Source: Luteimonas kalidii
Lineage (GTDB): Bacteria > Pseudomonadota > Gammaproteobacteria > Xanthomonadales > Xanthomonadaceae
Direction: 5' to 3'
Assembly (NCBI RefSeq): GCF_029887935.1
Contig: NZ_JARXRO010000015.1
Coordinates: forward strand, 62,001 to 126,000
Length of the DNA: 64,000 bases
Both the position numbers and the translations under genes were made by a program. The notes beneath the pieces were generated by a model that made no database searches, was not told the origin of the DNA, and saw only the letters and a list, made by a program, of their open reading frames with translations. Positions 40,764-50,615 of this stretch are shown here, one piece after another. How positions within the stretch are numbered: position 1 is the first letter of the stretch; each line of letters begins with the position of its first letter.

Positions 40764-41442
40764 ATGGAGCTGGCGGCACGAGGCCGCCAACGCCTGCGGC
40801 GCCATCGCGCGCCGCCACGGCTGGAAGCTGGTGCTGCTGTTCGCCGGCGTGCTGCTGCCCATGTGGGCGTTCATGGAACTCGCCGACGAGGTCCACGAGG
40901 CCGAGGCGATCGAGTTCGACGAACCGCTGCTGCGACTGGCGCAGGCGATGGCCAGCGACGGCTTCGACCGCGTGTTCCTGTTCTTCTCGCGGATCGGCTA
41001 TGCCTGGGGCGTGGTGCCGGTCGACATCGCCCTGGTGGTGGTGCTGGCGGTGCTGCGGCGCTGGCGCGATGCCGCGTTCGCGGCGGTCGCCACGGCCGGG
41101 TCCGGGCTGCTCAACGTGGCCGCCAAGCTGTTCTTCGCGCGCGACCGGCCGACGCTGTGGGAATCCATCGCGCCCGAAACCACCTACAGCTTTCCCAGCG
41201 GCCACGCGATGGGGTCGATGACGCTGGCGCTGGTGCTGGTGCTGCTGGCCTGGCCGACGCGCGCGCGCTGGTGGGTGGCGGCGGCGATGGCCGTGTTCGT
41301 GGGGATGGTCGGGCTGTCACGGGTGTACCTGGGCGTCCACTATCCCTCCGACATCCTCGCCGGCTGGGCCGCGGCCGCGATCTGGACGGTCGGCGCGCAC
41401 CTGCTGGTGCACCGCGGCGCCGCGCCTGGCGCCCGCCGCTGA
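40756..41442 (+). CDS. PAP2-family membrane phosphatase
   Basis: 228 residues from the ATG at 40756, which overlaps the ispG stop by 8 bp; an in-frame ATG at 40726 is less likely. All three PAP2 motifs are present: KLFFARDRP (K-x6-RP), FPSGH, and [12 protein letters not shown] (SR-x5-H-x3-D), spread over about six membrane helices. It would remove phosphate from a lipid such as undecaprenyl diphosphate, phosphatidate or another isoprenyl diphosphate. The overlap with ispG hints at a polyprenyl substrate, but that is inference. Confidence 0.9.
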
Positions 41443-41704
41443 GGCTGGCCGACCCCGTCCGCAGGAACGGTCTGCACCCTCCGGCGGCGGATGGTTGCAC
41501 GCGCCACCAACAGGCGTAGAGTCCGGGGGGCAGGGCACAGGGATTGCGCAATCGGACAGGGGCGGTTGTGCAGGGGACTCCGGACACGCCGGGGCCTCCT
41601 GCCGCACGCCTCTGATGCTCCGCGACAGCTTCGGCGATGGCCCGGGCGGTTGCGCGGGGACCATCGTCGATTTCCGAGGGGTATCGACGTTTTCCGGAGG
41701 CGGC

Positions 41705-44700
41705 ATGGACGGCAGGGTGCGTTGGGGAATCGTGGTCGGACTGTGCGTGACCGGCGCTGCGGCGCTGGCGGCGGTCGCGACCGTGGACACGGGCGGCGTC
41801 GGCCGCGCATGGCAACAGGCGGTCTCGCCGCAGACGGTGGCCACGGTATCGGCGACAGGCGGTTCGAAGATCGCCCCCGGGGCCGCGAACGCCGCGGTGG
41901 CCGCCACCACGGCCGCCGGGCGCGACGATGCCTCCGCACGCGGCACCTACATCGTGCTGTTCCGCGAGCCGGCGGTCGCCGGCTATCAGGGCGGCGTCCC
42001 CGGCCTGGCCGCACCGGCGAAGCGCACCGGCGCCACCGGCGTGGCGCGCGCCGACATGCGCAGCCCGCAGGCGCGCGCCTACGCGCGTTACCTGCTCGAC
42101 CGCCAGCACCGGATCGAAGGCGACATGGCGCGCGTGATCGGGCGCCAGCCGCAGGTCTCGCAGCGCTTCCAGCACGCGGTCAACGGCGTGGTCGCCGAAC
42201 TCGGCCCGGCCGAGGTCGAGCGCGTGCGCGCACTGGGTGAGGTGCTGCTGGTGGACGAGTATCGCGAGTATCCGCTCGACACCGATACCGGGCCCGCGCT
42301 GATCGGCGCGCCGGCGGTGTGGTCGGGCGAGGCCGACGGGGGCAACGAGCACCAGGGCGAAGGTGTCGTCTTCGGCATCCTGGATTCGGGCATCAACTTC
42401 GGCAGCCCCTCGTTCGCGGCGGTGGATCCGATCGACGGCCATGCGCATGCCAATCCGCTCGGCGCCGGCAATTTCCTCGGCACCTGCGCGGCGGGCGGGA
42501 TCGACGAGGGCCGCTGCAACGACAAGCTGATCGGCGGCTACGACTTCGTCTGCAACGCGCCGGGCAACACCTGCGGCGCGGCCAACATCCGCGAGGAGCC
42601 CGGTTTCGGCGACAGCAACGGCCACGGCAGCCACGTCGCCTCGACCGCCGCGGGCAACCGCCGCGACGTCGAGCTGCTGGGCAACGTGCGCCGCATCTCC
42701 GGCGTGGCGCCGCGCGCGAACATCGTCGCCTTCGACATCTGCTACACCAACACCGCGACCGGCCAGGGCCTGTGTCCGAACGTGTCGGCGGTGGCGGCGG
42801 TGAACCAGGCGATCGCCGACGGCGTGGTCGACGTCATCAACTACTCGATCGGCGGCGGCGCCTCGCCCTGGAGCGAGGCGGTGTCGCAGGCGTTCCTGGG
42901 CGCGGTCGATGCGGGCATCTACATCGCCGCCTCCGCCGGCAACAGTGGGCCGGCGCCGAACACGCTGGGCCATGTCGAGCCCTGGGTGTCGTCCACCGCA
43001 TCGGCCCAGCACGGGCGCGGCGATTTCGTGGTGGTGCTGCAGGTCACCGGCCCGCAGCCGGTGCCGGAGGCGCTGACCGCGATCGAAATGGCGCCCGGCA
43101 GCAACGGCGTGAGCCAGCAGGCCGCGATTCCCGGCGACACCCCGCTGGTGGTGAGCCCGGCGATCGATGCGGTCGACGACGGCTGCGCGGCGTACCCGGC
43201 CGACACCTTCGCCGCTGCGATCGCGGTCGTGCGCCGAGGCACCTGTGCGTTCTCGATCAAGGTCGACAACGCGGCCGCCGCGGGCGCGGTGGCGGTGGTG
43301 GTCGCCAACAACGCCGCCGGCGGGATCATTCCGTCGGTGCCCGGCACCAGGGTGCCGGCGTTCGGCATCCTGCAGGCCGACGGCAATGCGCTGCGCGATT
43401 TCACGGCCGCCAACCCGGGGGCGACCGCGGGCGTGCCGTATCCGGCGATCGTGCTCGAGAACCAGCCCGACGTGCTGGCCGCCTCCAGCTCGCGCGGCCC
43501 GGCGGGCACGTTCGACCTGCTCAAGCCCGACGTCACCGCGCCCGGAGTGCGGATCCTGGCGGCGGTCGCCGGCACCACCATCACCGGCTTCGAGAACGAC
43601 GTGGCGCTGTACAACGGCACGTCGATGGCCTCGCCGCACCAGGCCGGTTCGGCCGGCCTGATCCGCCAGGCCCGGCCGGGATGGACCCCGCCGGAAATCA
43701 AGTCGGCGCTGGCGATGACCGCCGAGCGCACGGTGCTGCTGGAGGACGGCGTGACGCCGGCCGATCCGCATGCCGGCGGCTCCGGTCGCATCCGCGTCGA
43801 TCTCGCGATGGCCGCCGGCCTGGTGCTGCACGAGACCGCAGCCGGCTACGCGGCGGCCAACCCCGCTACCGGCGGCGATCCGGCCGCGCTCAACCAGCCG
43901 AACATGATCCGCCGCAACTGCGCGCCGCAGTGCACCTTCGTGCGCACGTTCCGCAACACGCGCGCCACCGCGCAGGGCTATCGCGCCCGGGTGGACGGGC
44001 TGCCGGCGCGGGTGACGCCTGCCAACGTGAAGGTGCCGGCGGGCGGCACGGTGTCGCTGCGGGTAGTGGTCGACGGCAGCGCGCTGCCGGCCGACGGCAG
44101 CTGGAACTTCGGCGAGCTGGTGCTGACGCCGGTCTCCTCCGGCGCCGCGGCACCGCCGGTCCTGCAACTGCCGATCGCGGTGGTGGTGCCGCCGCCGGTG
44201 ATCCAGCTGCCCGACCTGGTTTCGCTCACGCTCAAGGCCGGACGCAGCGGAGCGGCGACGACCACGGTGGCGAACGCCGGCGGTTCGCCGCTGAGCTACA
44301 GCTTCGACAACACCGGCTCCGGGCTGGCGGGCCTGGTCGACGCACTCGGCCAGAATGCCACCAGCGGGTTCCGCGCCACGCGTTACGCGGATCCGGCGGT
44401 GGCCGGATTCGCGGCCCAGTTCTCCGCCGACGACTTCAGCCTGGCCGCACCGACGCGGCTGTTGTCGTTGCGCGCGGAAGGGTTCGTGGTGAGCGGCTCG
44501 GCGCTGGCGACCGTGTCGCCGACGCTGACCTGGGCGATCTATCCCGATGCCGGCGGCGTGCCGGCCGGCGATCCGGTGCGCTCGCCGGGCACCGCCGCGT
44601 GGACCTACACCGCGCCGGCGACCTCGGCGGGCGTGGACACCGCCGGGGCGGCGATCACGCTGGACCTGACGGCCGCAGGCCAGTCGGTGGACCTCGCACC

Positions 44701-45079
44701 CGGCCGCTACTGGTTGCTGGTGCAGACCAACTCGACGTTCGCCAACCGCTGGGCCTGGTACGCCTCCACCACGCTGGGCGACGGCGGTTTCGCCGGGCTC
44801 AACCTGAGCACCGCAGGTGCAGGCGCGTGGACCACGAATGCCAGCTTCCCGGGCCTGGCGATGCGGGTGGTCGGTGAAGTGGCCTGCGGTGCTCCGTGGA
44901 TGGGAGCGGTCACGCCGCCGATGGGCACGCTGGCCGCGGGCGCCTCGCGCGCCTCGCGGATCCAGCTCAGCGCCGCCGGATTGACGGCCGGGGTGCGCGA
45001 CGCGTTCTACTGCGTCGGCAGCAACGATCCGGCCGCGCCCAAGCGCGCCGCCGCGATCCGCCTGACGGTGACGCCGTGA
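41705..45079 (+). CDS. Secreted S8 (subtilisin-like) serine protease, multidomain
   Basis: 1124 residues from the ATG at 41705 with GGAGG 4 bp upstream. The N-terminal hydrophobic segment (VRWGIVVGLCVTGAAALAAVA) is a signal peptide. A propeptide follows (TYIVLFREPAVAGYQGG, RVIGRQPQVSQRFQHAVNGV). The catalytic triad is Asp227 (GILDSGINF), His307 (NGHGSHVAST) and Ser640 (NGTSMASPHQ). A protease-associated domain is inserted at about 455-580. After the catalytic part come a fibronectin-like domain (700-830) and a C-terminal beta-rich region (840-1124) with few Cys. Probably exported for protein degradation, as is common in predatory or proteolytic xanthomonads. Confidence 0.93.
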   Translation: MDGRVRWGIVVGLCVTGAAALAAVATVDTGGVGRAWQQAVSPQTVATVSATGGSKIAPGAANAAVAATTAAGRDDASARGTYIVLFREPAVAGYQGGVPGLAAPAKRTGATGVARADMRSPQARAYARYLLDRQHRIEGDMARVIGRQPQVSQRFQHAVNGVVAELGPAEVERVRALGEVLLVDEYREYPLDTDTGPALIGAPAVWSGEADGGNEHQGEGVVFGILDSGINFGSPSFAAVDPIDGHAHANPLGAGNFLGTCAAGGIDEGRCNDKLIGGYDFVCNAPGNTCGAANIREEPGFGDSNGHGSHVASTAAGNRRDVELLGNVRRISGVAPRANIVAFDICYTNTATGQGLCPNVSAVAAVNQAIADGVVDVINYSIGGGASPWSEAVSQAFLGAVDAGIYIAASAGNSGPAPNTLGHVEPWVSSTASAQHGRGDFVVVLQVTGPQPVPEALTAIEMAPGSNGVSQQAAIPGDTPLVVSPAIDAVDDGCAAYPADTFAAAIAVVRRGTCAFSIKVDNAAAAGAVAVVVANNAAGGIIPSVPGTRVPAFGILQADGNALRDFTAANPGATAGVPYPAIVLENQPDVLAASSSRGPAGTFDLLKPDVTAPGVRILAAVAGTTITGFENDVALYNGTSMASPHQAGSAGLIRQARPGWTPPEIKSALAMTAERTVLLEDGVTPADPHAGGSGRIRVDLAMAAGLVLHETAAGYAAANPATGGDPAALNQPNMIRRNCAPQCTFVRTFRNTRATAQGYRARVDGLPARVTPANVKVPAGGTVSLRVVVDGSALPADGSWNFGELVLTPVSSGAAAPPVLQLPIAVVVPPPVIQLPDLVSLTLKAGRSGAATTTVANAGGSPLSYSFDNTGSGLAGLVDALGQNATSGFRATRYADPAVAGFAAQFSADDFSLAAPTRLLSLRAEGFVVSGSALATVSPTLTWAIYPDAGGVPAGDPVRSPGTAAWTYTAPATSAGVDTAGAAITLDLTAAGQSVDLAPGRYWLLVQTNSTFANRWAWYASTTLGDGGFAGLNLSTAGAGAWTTNASFPGLAMRVVGEVACGAPWMGAVTPPMGTLAAGASRASRIQLSAAGLTAGVRDAFYCVGSNDPAAPKRAAAIRLTVTP

Positions 45080-45111
45080 CGCCAGCGGCATGTCGCCGCC
45101 GTTGAACCACG

Positions 45112-45137
45112 CGAAGGGCCGGGCAACCGGCCCTTCG
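45112..45137. terminator. Bidirectional hairpin between convergent genes
   Basis: An 11-bp perfect stem CGAAGGGCCGG / CCGGCCCTTCG with a stable GCAA tetraloop, 33 bp after the protease stop and 38 bp from the end of the convergent cyclase gene. There is no T-run. Confidence 0.6.
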
Positions 45138-45175
45138 TCCGTCTGCGGGTTCCGGTCCGTGGCGCGCGGGGCGCG

Positions 45176-46072
45176 TCAGCTGCCGATGCAGACCTGGTTG
45201 CGGCCGCCGTGCTTGGCCCGGTACAGCGCCGCGTCCGCGGCCGCCAGCAACTGGGAGCGGGTGCCTCCGGTGACCTGCAATGCAGCCACGCCCACGCTCA
45301 CGGTGATCCTGCGGGGAATGCCGCCGGGCGCGAACGCCGCCTCGGCGACCGACCCGCGCAGCCGTTCGGCCAGCACCCGGGCCGCGGCGAGACCGCCTTC
45401 GGGAAGCAGCACCGCGAACTCCTCGCCGCCGATGCGCGCCGCGATGTCCTCGCCGCGCACGTGTTCGCGGATGATCGCGGCGATGTGCCGCAGCACCTCG
45501 TCGCCGGCGATGTGGCCATAGGTGTCGTTGACCGGCTTGAACAGGTCGACGTCGACGATGCACAGCGCCAGTTCGCGCTGGTGGCGCTGCGCACGCGCGA
45601 TCTCCCTGTCCAGGATCTCCATGAAGTGGCGCCGGTTGCAGAGCTCGGACAGCGCGTCGTGGGTGGCGAGCTGGTAGATCTCCTCGTGGTAGCTCGCCTC
45701 CACGCTGGTCTGGCCGATGAACTTGAGCAGGCTCTCGCCGACCACGATGTGGTCGCCGTCCACCAGCACGGCCTCGTCGACGGGCAGGTCGTTGACCTTC
45801 GTGCGGTTGGTCGCGCCGAGGTCGCGGATGCGGAAGCCGGTGCCGTCGAACCAGATGCGGCAGTGCTCGCGCGACACGCTCTTGTGGCTGATGACCAGGT
45901 CGGCTTCCTGCGAGCGGCCCACCAGCATCGGCGAGTCGGCGATGTCGACGCGGCGGCCGAGGCCCTCACCGAGGATCACCACCAGGCAGGCGGCACGCGG
46001 CCCCGGCCGGTGCGGACCGCCGCTGAGCATCGTGCGCTGGGTGGTGTTGGCCGGATCGTCGGAGGCGGACAT
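45176..46072 (-). CDS. FHA-GGDEF diguanylate cyclase
   Basis: 298 residues from the ATG at 46072. An N-terminal tail with a Thr cluster (NTTQRT) leads into an FHA domain (residues 28-115: PMLVGRSQEADLVISHKSVSRE, SREHCRIWF, LGATNRTKVN), which binds phospho-threonine. The GGDEF domain (133-298) has LATHDALSELCNRRHFM, the active signature GGEEF and an RGED inhibitory site five residues before it. It should make cyclic di-GMP under product control. It is divergent from a Ser/Thr protein kinase, separated by 103 bp, which suggests kinase-controlled c-di-GMP synthesis. Confidence 0.93.
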   Translation of the reverse strand: MSASDDPANTTQRTMLSGGPHRPGPRAACLVVILGEGLGRRVDIADSPMLVGRSQEADLVISHKSVSREHCRIWFDGTGFRIRDLGATNRTKVNDLPVDEAVLVDGDHIVVGESLLKFIGQTSVEASYHEEIYQLATHDALSELCNRRHFMEILDREIARAQRHQRELALCIVDVDLFKPVNDTYGHIAGDEVLRHIAAIIREHVRGEDIAARIGGEEFAVLLPEGGLAAARVLAERLRGSVAEAAFAPGGIPRRITVSVGVAALQVTGGTRSQLLAAADAALYRAKHGGRNQVCIGS

Positions 46073-46175
46073 GTCGGCGACAGCAGGTGTGGCCCAAGTG
46101 TACCCGGTCGTCGCAGCGGTCGACCCTCCGTTACCATGCATGCGGGGACGTGGTCGTCGGGGGGACGCCATCACG

Positions 46176-48638
46176 ATGTCGATCGACGAGCGGGATCCGG
46201 ACCGCACCGAACTGCTGGAGACGCGCGCGCCCGGCGCCGCCGACGGCGGCGAGGGACTGGCGCGCGGCACGCGCCTGGGGCGCTACCGCGTCGAGGCGCT
46301 GCTGGGCCGTGGCGGGATGGGCGAGGTCTACCGCGCCGAGCAGCTCGAGCCGGTGCGGCGCACGGTCGCACTCAAGCTGCTGCGCGGGCGCACGCTGGAC
46401 CCGCGGCGCAAGGCGCATTTCGAGATCGAGCGCCAGGTGCTGGCGCAGATGCGGCATCCGTCGATCGCGCAGATCCACGATGCCGACACCACCGCCGACG
46501 GACATCCGTTCTTCGCGATGGAATTCATCGATGGCCAGCCCATCGTGGGCTACTGCGAGCAGCACGCGTTGCCGCTCGACCGGCGCCTGGAGCTGTTCAT
46601 CCAGGTCTGCGAAGGGGTGCAGCACGCGCACCAGAAGGGCGTGATCCATCGCGACCTCAAACCGGGCAACCTGCTGGTCGACGAGGTCGACGGTCGTCCG
46701 CGCCCGAAGATCATCGACTTCGGCATCGCCACCGCCTCGAGCCTGTCCGGCGCGCACGAGATCGCCGGCACGCCGGACTACATGAGTCCCGAGCAGGCCG
46801 CGGGCGATCCGGCGCTGCTCGATACCCGCAGCGACGTGTACTCGCTGGGCGTGGTGCTGAGCGAACTGCTGACCGGCCAGCGTCCCACCGTTGCGGGCGA
46901 AACCGTCACCGACCGTGCGCGCAGCCTGCGCCTGCCCTCGGCGCAGCTCGATACCCTGGGGCCGGACGAAGCCGCGCGCGTCGCGCAGGCGCGCGGACAG
47001 CGCCTGCGCACCATGCGCCGCGTGCTGCGCGGCGAGCTGGACTGGGTGGTGGCGCGGGCGATGGCGCACGACCGCGCCGATCGCTATCCCTCCGCGGCTG
47101 CGCTGGCCGAAGACCTGCGCCGGTTCCTGGCCGGGCGCCCGGTGCAGGCGGTGCCGGCCTCGCGCCTGTATGCCTGGCGCAAGTTCGCGCTGCGCCATCG
47201 CGCCGGCATGGCGGCGGCGGCGATCGCGCTCGCTGCCCTGCTCGGTGGCCTGGCGCTGTCGCTGCACGGACTGCTGCAGGCCCGTGCGCAGCGCGCGATC
47301 GCCGAGCAGCGCAGCGCGGAACTGGAGAAGGTGGTCGCCTTCCAGCAGTCCACGCTCGAGGACATCGATCCCGAGGCGATGGGCCGGGGCCTGGACGAGG
47401 CCCTGCGTGCGCAGGCCACACACCTGGAGGGCGCGGAGGCGGACGCCTTCTCGCGCGAGATCGACCGCACCAGCACCACCGACATCGCCCGCCAGCTGCT
47501 CGACGCGAACGTACTGGCCAGCGCCGAACACGCGCTGGAGCGCGACTTCGCCGGCGAACCGGGACTGGCGGCCGATCTGCGCGCATCGGTGGCGCGCGTG
47601 CGCCTCGCGCTCGGGTTGTACCCGGGCGCGGCGGAGGGCTTCGCGCAGGTGGCCGGGTATCGCGCCGCGGTGCTGGGGCCGGGGCACCGGCGCACGCTGG
47701 AGGCGGTCGAGGGCCAGGCGCTGTCGCTGCTGCGCGCAGGCCGGGCGGAGCAGGTGCGCGCACTGCTGCCGCCGCTGCTGCCGCTCGTCGCCGACTGGCC
47801 CGCGACCGATCCGCTGCGGGTGCGCCTGGAACTGGCCGACAGCGAGGCCCATGCCGCGCTGGGCGAACGCGAGCGCGCGCTGGAGTTGCAGCGGCCGCTG
47901 CTGCAGCGGGTCGAGGCGGCGCTGGGTCCGCGCGACCCGCTGACGCTGCGCGTGCGCACCAACCTCGCGATCAACGAAGGTGCGACCGGGCATCCGGAGC
48001 GCGCGGTCGCGCAGTTCCGGCAGGTGCTGGCGCTGCAGCGCGAACTGCATGGCGAGGATCACGACGAGACCCGTCGGGCGATGGGCAACCTGGCCGCGTT
48101 CCACGCCGATGCCGGCGACTTCGAAGCCGCCAGCGCACTCAACCGGCGCCTGGTCGCGCTCAACACCCGGCTGCTCGGCGCCAGCCATCCGGTCACGCTG
48201 AGCAACCGATCGAACCTGGCCACCGACCTGTCCGACCTCGGTCGCCTCGACGAGGCCTGGCCCGAGATGACGGCGGTGGTCGAGGCGCGTACCCGCGTCC
48301 TCGGACCCGATCATCCGCAGACGCTGCGCTCGCGCATCGCGCAGGCCTCGCTGCTGGCGAAGATGGGCCGGCACGCCGAAGCGGAGGCCGCCTTCCGCGC
48401 AGTGCTGGCCGACCGCACGCGCGTACTCGGCGCCGACCATCCCGACACCCTGACGGCCGTGCTGCGCCTGGCGGAACTGGTCGCGGCCCGCGGCCGCACG
48501 GACCAGGCGCTGGCGATGCTGGATGCGCTGCGCGTGCGCGCGCAGGGCGCCGGGCCCGCGGGCGAGCGGTTCGTCGAGCAGGCCGCGGGCATGGCCGCAT
48601 CGCTGCGCGCGCCGCCGGGCGCGGACGCGGCCCGCTGA
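46176..48638 (+). CDS. Transmembrane Ser/Thr protein kinase with TPR domain
   Basis: 820 residues from the ATG at 46176; an in-frame ATG at 46140 is possible. The Hanks-type kinase domain (40-310) has GRGGMGEVY, Lys67 in VALKLL, HRDLKPGN with Asp160, IDFGIAT and MSPEQAAGD. A single transmembrane helix lies at about 342-368. The C-terminal 440 residues are helical repeats of the tetratricopeptide type (repeated LG-HP-T / A-L-x-N-L-A units, for example ELHGEDHDETRRAMGNLAAF and RVLGPDHPQTLRSRIAQA). This is the standard kinase-TM-TPR receptor architecture. The FHA-GGDEF gene facing it is a likely partner. It is convergent with the EamA gene, 9 bp apart. Confidence 0.93.
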   Translation: MSIDERDPDRTELLETRAPGAADGGEGLARGTRLGRYRVEALLGRGGMGEVYRAEQLEPVRRTVALKLLRGRTLDPRRKAHFEIERQVLAQMRHPSIAQIHDADTTADGHPFFAMEFIDGQPIVGYCEQHALPLDRRLELFIQVCEGVQHAHQKGVIHRDLKPGNLLVDEVDGRPRPKIIDFGIATASSLSGAHEIAGTPDYMSPEQAAGDPALLDTRSDVYSLGVVLSELLTGQRPTVAGETVTDRARSLRLPSAQLDTLGPDEAARVAQARGQRLRTMRRVLRGELDWVVARAMAHDRADRYPSAAALAEDLRRFLAGRPVQAVPASRLYAWRKFALRHRAGMAAAAIALAALLGGLALSLHGLLQARAQRAIAEQRSAELEKVVAFQQSTLEDIDPEAMGRGLDEALRAQATHLEGAEADAFSREIDRTSTTDIARQLLDANVLASAEHALERDFAGEPGLAADLRASVARVRLALGLYPGAAEGFAQVAGYRAAVLGPGHRRTLEAVEGQALSLLRAGRAEQVRALLPPLLPLVADWPATDPLRVRLELADSEAHAALGERERALELQRPLLQRVEAALGPRDPLTLRVRTNLAINEGATGHPERAVAQFRQVLALQRELHGEDHDETRRAMGNLAAFHADAGDFEAASALNRRLVALNTRLLGASHPVTLSNRSNLATDLSDLGRLDEAWPEMTAVVEARTRVLGPDHPQTLRSRIAQASLLAKMGRHAEAEAAFRAVLADRTRVLGADHPDTLTAVLRLAELVAARGRTDQALAMLDALRVRAQGAGPAGERFVEQAAGMAASLRAPPGADAAR

Positions 48639-48647
48639 CGGCGCGCG

Positions 48648-49574
48648 CTACTCGGCCGGCTTGGCCGCTTCCAGCGGCGCGCGGGTGGCCGCGCGACGCA
48701 GCAGCAGCGCCTCGCGATGGGCGATGTAGCCGTTGGCGCCGAGCACGATCGCCGCGCCGAGCATGGTCCAGCCGTCGATCGTCTCGCCGAACAGCCACCA
48801 GCCCAGCGCCACCAGCACCGGCAGCTGCACGAAGCTGATCGGCTGCAGCGCCGACACCTCGCCCAGCGCGATCGCGCGCGTCCACAGCAGCTGGCCGAAG
48901 GTGCCCAGCACGCCGGTGGCGACCAGCCAGGCCCAGGCCGCGGGCGACGGCCACATCCACTGGAACAGGGCCGGCACCAGCGACATCGGCACCCAGAACA
49001 CGTAGGTGTAGAACACCACCGTGTCCGGCGCGTCGAAGCGCGAGAGCTGCTTGATCTGGATCGCGACGATGCCGGAAAACAGCGCGCCCAGCAGGGCGAC
49101 GATCATCCCGGGCGTGAAGTCAGCGCCCGGGCGCAGGATCACCAGCACGCCCGCGAACCCGGCCGCCACCGCCAGCCAGCGGCGGATGCGCACCGCCTCG
49201 CCCAGCCACAGTACCGCGCCGATGGTCACGAACAGCGGCGTGGCGTAGGACAGCGAGATCGCCTGCGCCAGCGGCAGGTGCCCCACCGCCCAGAAGCCGC
49301 ACAGCATCGCCACCAGGCCGACGCTGGTGCGCACCAGGTAGCGTCCCAGGTGGCGGGTCCGCGGCAGCGCCACGCCGCGGCGCAGGATCAGCGGCAGCAG
49401 CGCGAGCAGCCCGAACAGGTTGCGGAAAAAGGCGATCTCGGTGGTCGGCACGGTCGCGGTGGCGAAGCGGATCGCCAGCGCCATCATCGCGAACGACAGC
49501 GTGCTGCCGAGCATCAGCAGCGCGGCGCGGCCGTAGACCGAGCGCGGCCACAGGCGTGCGGGCAGGCCCTTCAC
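48648..49574 (-). CDS. EamA/DMT-superfamily transporter
   Basis: 308 residues from a GTG at 49574 that overlaps the murB stop (GTGA). Ten predicted helices are arranged as two EamA repeats: SFAMMALAIRFATATVPTTEIAFFRN in the first, and GALFSGIVAIQIKQLSRFDAP with VLGTFGQLLWTRAIALGEVS in the second (segments at roughly 15-40, 165-190 and 215-240). It resembles the RhaT/YdcZ-like drug/metabolite exporters. The substrate is unknown. Translational coupling with murB suggests shared expression, not necessarily shared function. Confidence 0.87.
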   Translation of the reverse strand: MKGLPARLWPRSVYGRAALLMLGSTLSFAMMALAIRFATATVPTTEIAFFRNLFGLLALLPLILRRGVALPRTRHLGRYLVRTSVGLVAMLCGFWAVGHLPLAQAISLSYATPLFVTIGAVLWLGEAVRIRRWLAVAAGFAGVLVILRPGADFTPGMIVALLGALFSGIVAIQIKQLSRFDAPDTVVFYTYVFWVPMSLVPALFQWMWPSPAAWAWLVATGVLGTFGQLLWTRAIALGEVSALQPISFVQLPVLVALGWWLFGETIDGWTMLGAAIVLGANGYIAHREALLLRRAATRAPLEAAKPAE

Positions 49575-50608
49575 CACGATGCGCCGACGATCCGCGGTTC
49601 CGGCTCCAGTGCCACGCCGAAGCGGTGGAGCACCGAATCCGCGACCGACCGCGCCAGCGCCAGCAGTTGCGCGCCGCTGGCGGAGCCGTGGTTGACCAGC
49701 ACCAGCGCGTGGCGCGCCGAGACGCCGGCATCGCCGTCGCGATGTCCCTTCCAGCCGCAGGCATCGATCAGCCAGGCCGCCGAGAGCTTGCGGCTGTCCG
49801 CATCCGCGCCCGGGAACACGGGCAGCCCCGGATGCGCCGCGGCGAGCGCGCGCGCGTGGTCCGTCGGCACCACCGGGTTCTTGAAGAAGCTGCCGGCGTT
49901 GCCGATGACCGCCGGGTCGGGCAGCTTGCGTCGCCGCAGTCCGCACACCGTGTCGAACACCTGCAGCGGCGTCGGCGCCGTGATTCCGGCTGCCGCCAGC
50001 GCCTCGCGCACGCCGGCGTAGTCGATCCTTGGCGGCGCCGAGCGCGGCAGCCGGAACTCGACCGCGGTGACGATGAAGCGGCCCGGTTCGCGCTTGAACA
50101 GGCTGTCGCGGTAGGCGAATCCGCACTGCGCGCTCGACAGCCGGTGCGATCGGCCCGTGGCGGGCTCGAAGGCCTCGACCACGTCCACGAATTCGCCGAC
50201 CTCCACCCCGTAGGCGCCGATGTTCTGGATCGGCGCGGCACCGACGGTGCCGGGGATCAGGGCCAGGTTCTCCAGCCCGCACAGGCCCAGTTCCAGCGTC
50301 CTGCGCACGAAGGCGTGCCAGTCCGCGCCGGCCTCGGCGCGCACGCGCGCATGCGCGCCGTCGTCTGCCGACAGTGCGATGCCGGCGGCACGGATCGACA
50401 GCACCGCGCCCTCGGGATCGCCCGCGAACAGCAGGTTGCTGCCGCCGCCGAGCAGCAGGGGCGATGCGTCCGCAGGCAGCTGGGCCAACGCTTCGTCGAG
50501 CGCCGGCAACGCATCGACCTCGACCAGCAGCGGCGCGCGCGCGGCCACGCCGAAGGTGTTGCGCGCGCGCAGGTCGGCGCCACGGATCACGCGGAAGGCG
50601 ACGCTCAT
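49571..50608 (-). CDS. murB: UDP-N-acetylenolpyruvoylglucosamine reductase
   Basis: 345 residues, a type I MurB (FAD flavoprotein) that reduces the enolpyruvyl group to make UDP-MurNAc for peptidoglycan. The FAD-binding part has LLLGGGSNLLFAGD and LENLALIPGTVGAAPIQNIGAYG; the extra loop and SAQCGFAYRDSLFK mark type I; NAGSFFKNPVV contains the catalytic Ser; KLSAAWLIDACGWKG closes the substrate domain. It begins 7 bp after the pyrD stop and its own stop overlaps the EamA start. Confidence 0.95.
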   Translation of the reverse strand: MSVAFRVIRGADLRARNTFGVAARAPLLVEVDALPALDEALAQLPADASPLLLGGGSNLLFAGDPEGAVLSIRAAGIALSADDGAHARVRAEAGADWHAFVRRTLELGLCGLENLALIPGTVGAAPIQNIGAYGVEVGEFVDVVEAFEPATGRSHRLSSAQCGFAYRDSLFKREPGRFIVTAVEFRLPRSAPPRIDYAGVREALAAAGITAPTPLQVFDTVCGLRRRKLPDPAVIGNAGSFFKNPVVPTDHARALAAAHPGLPVFPGADADSRKLSAAWLIDACGWKGHRDGDAGVSARHALVLVNHGSASGAQLLALARSVADSVLHRFGVALEPEPRIVGASW

Positions 50609-50615
50609 CGGCCGC

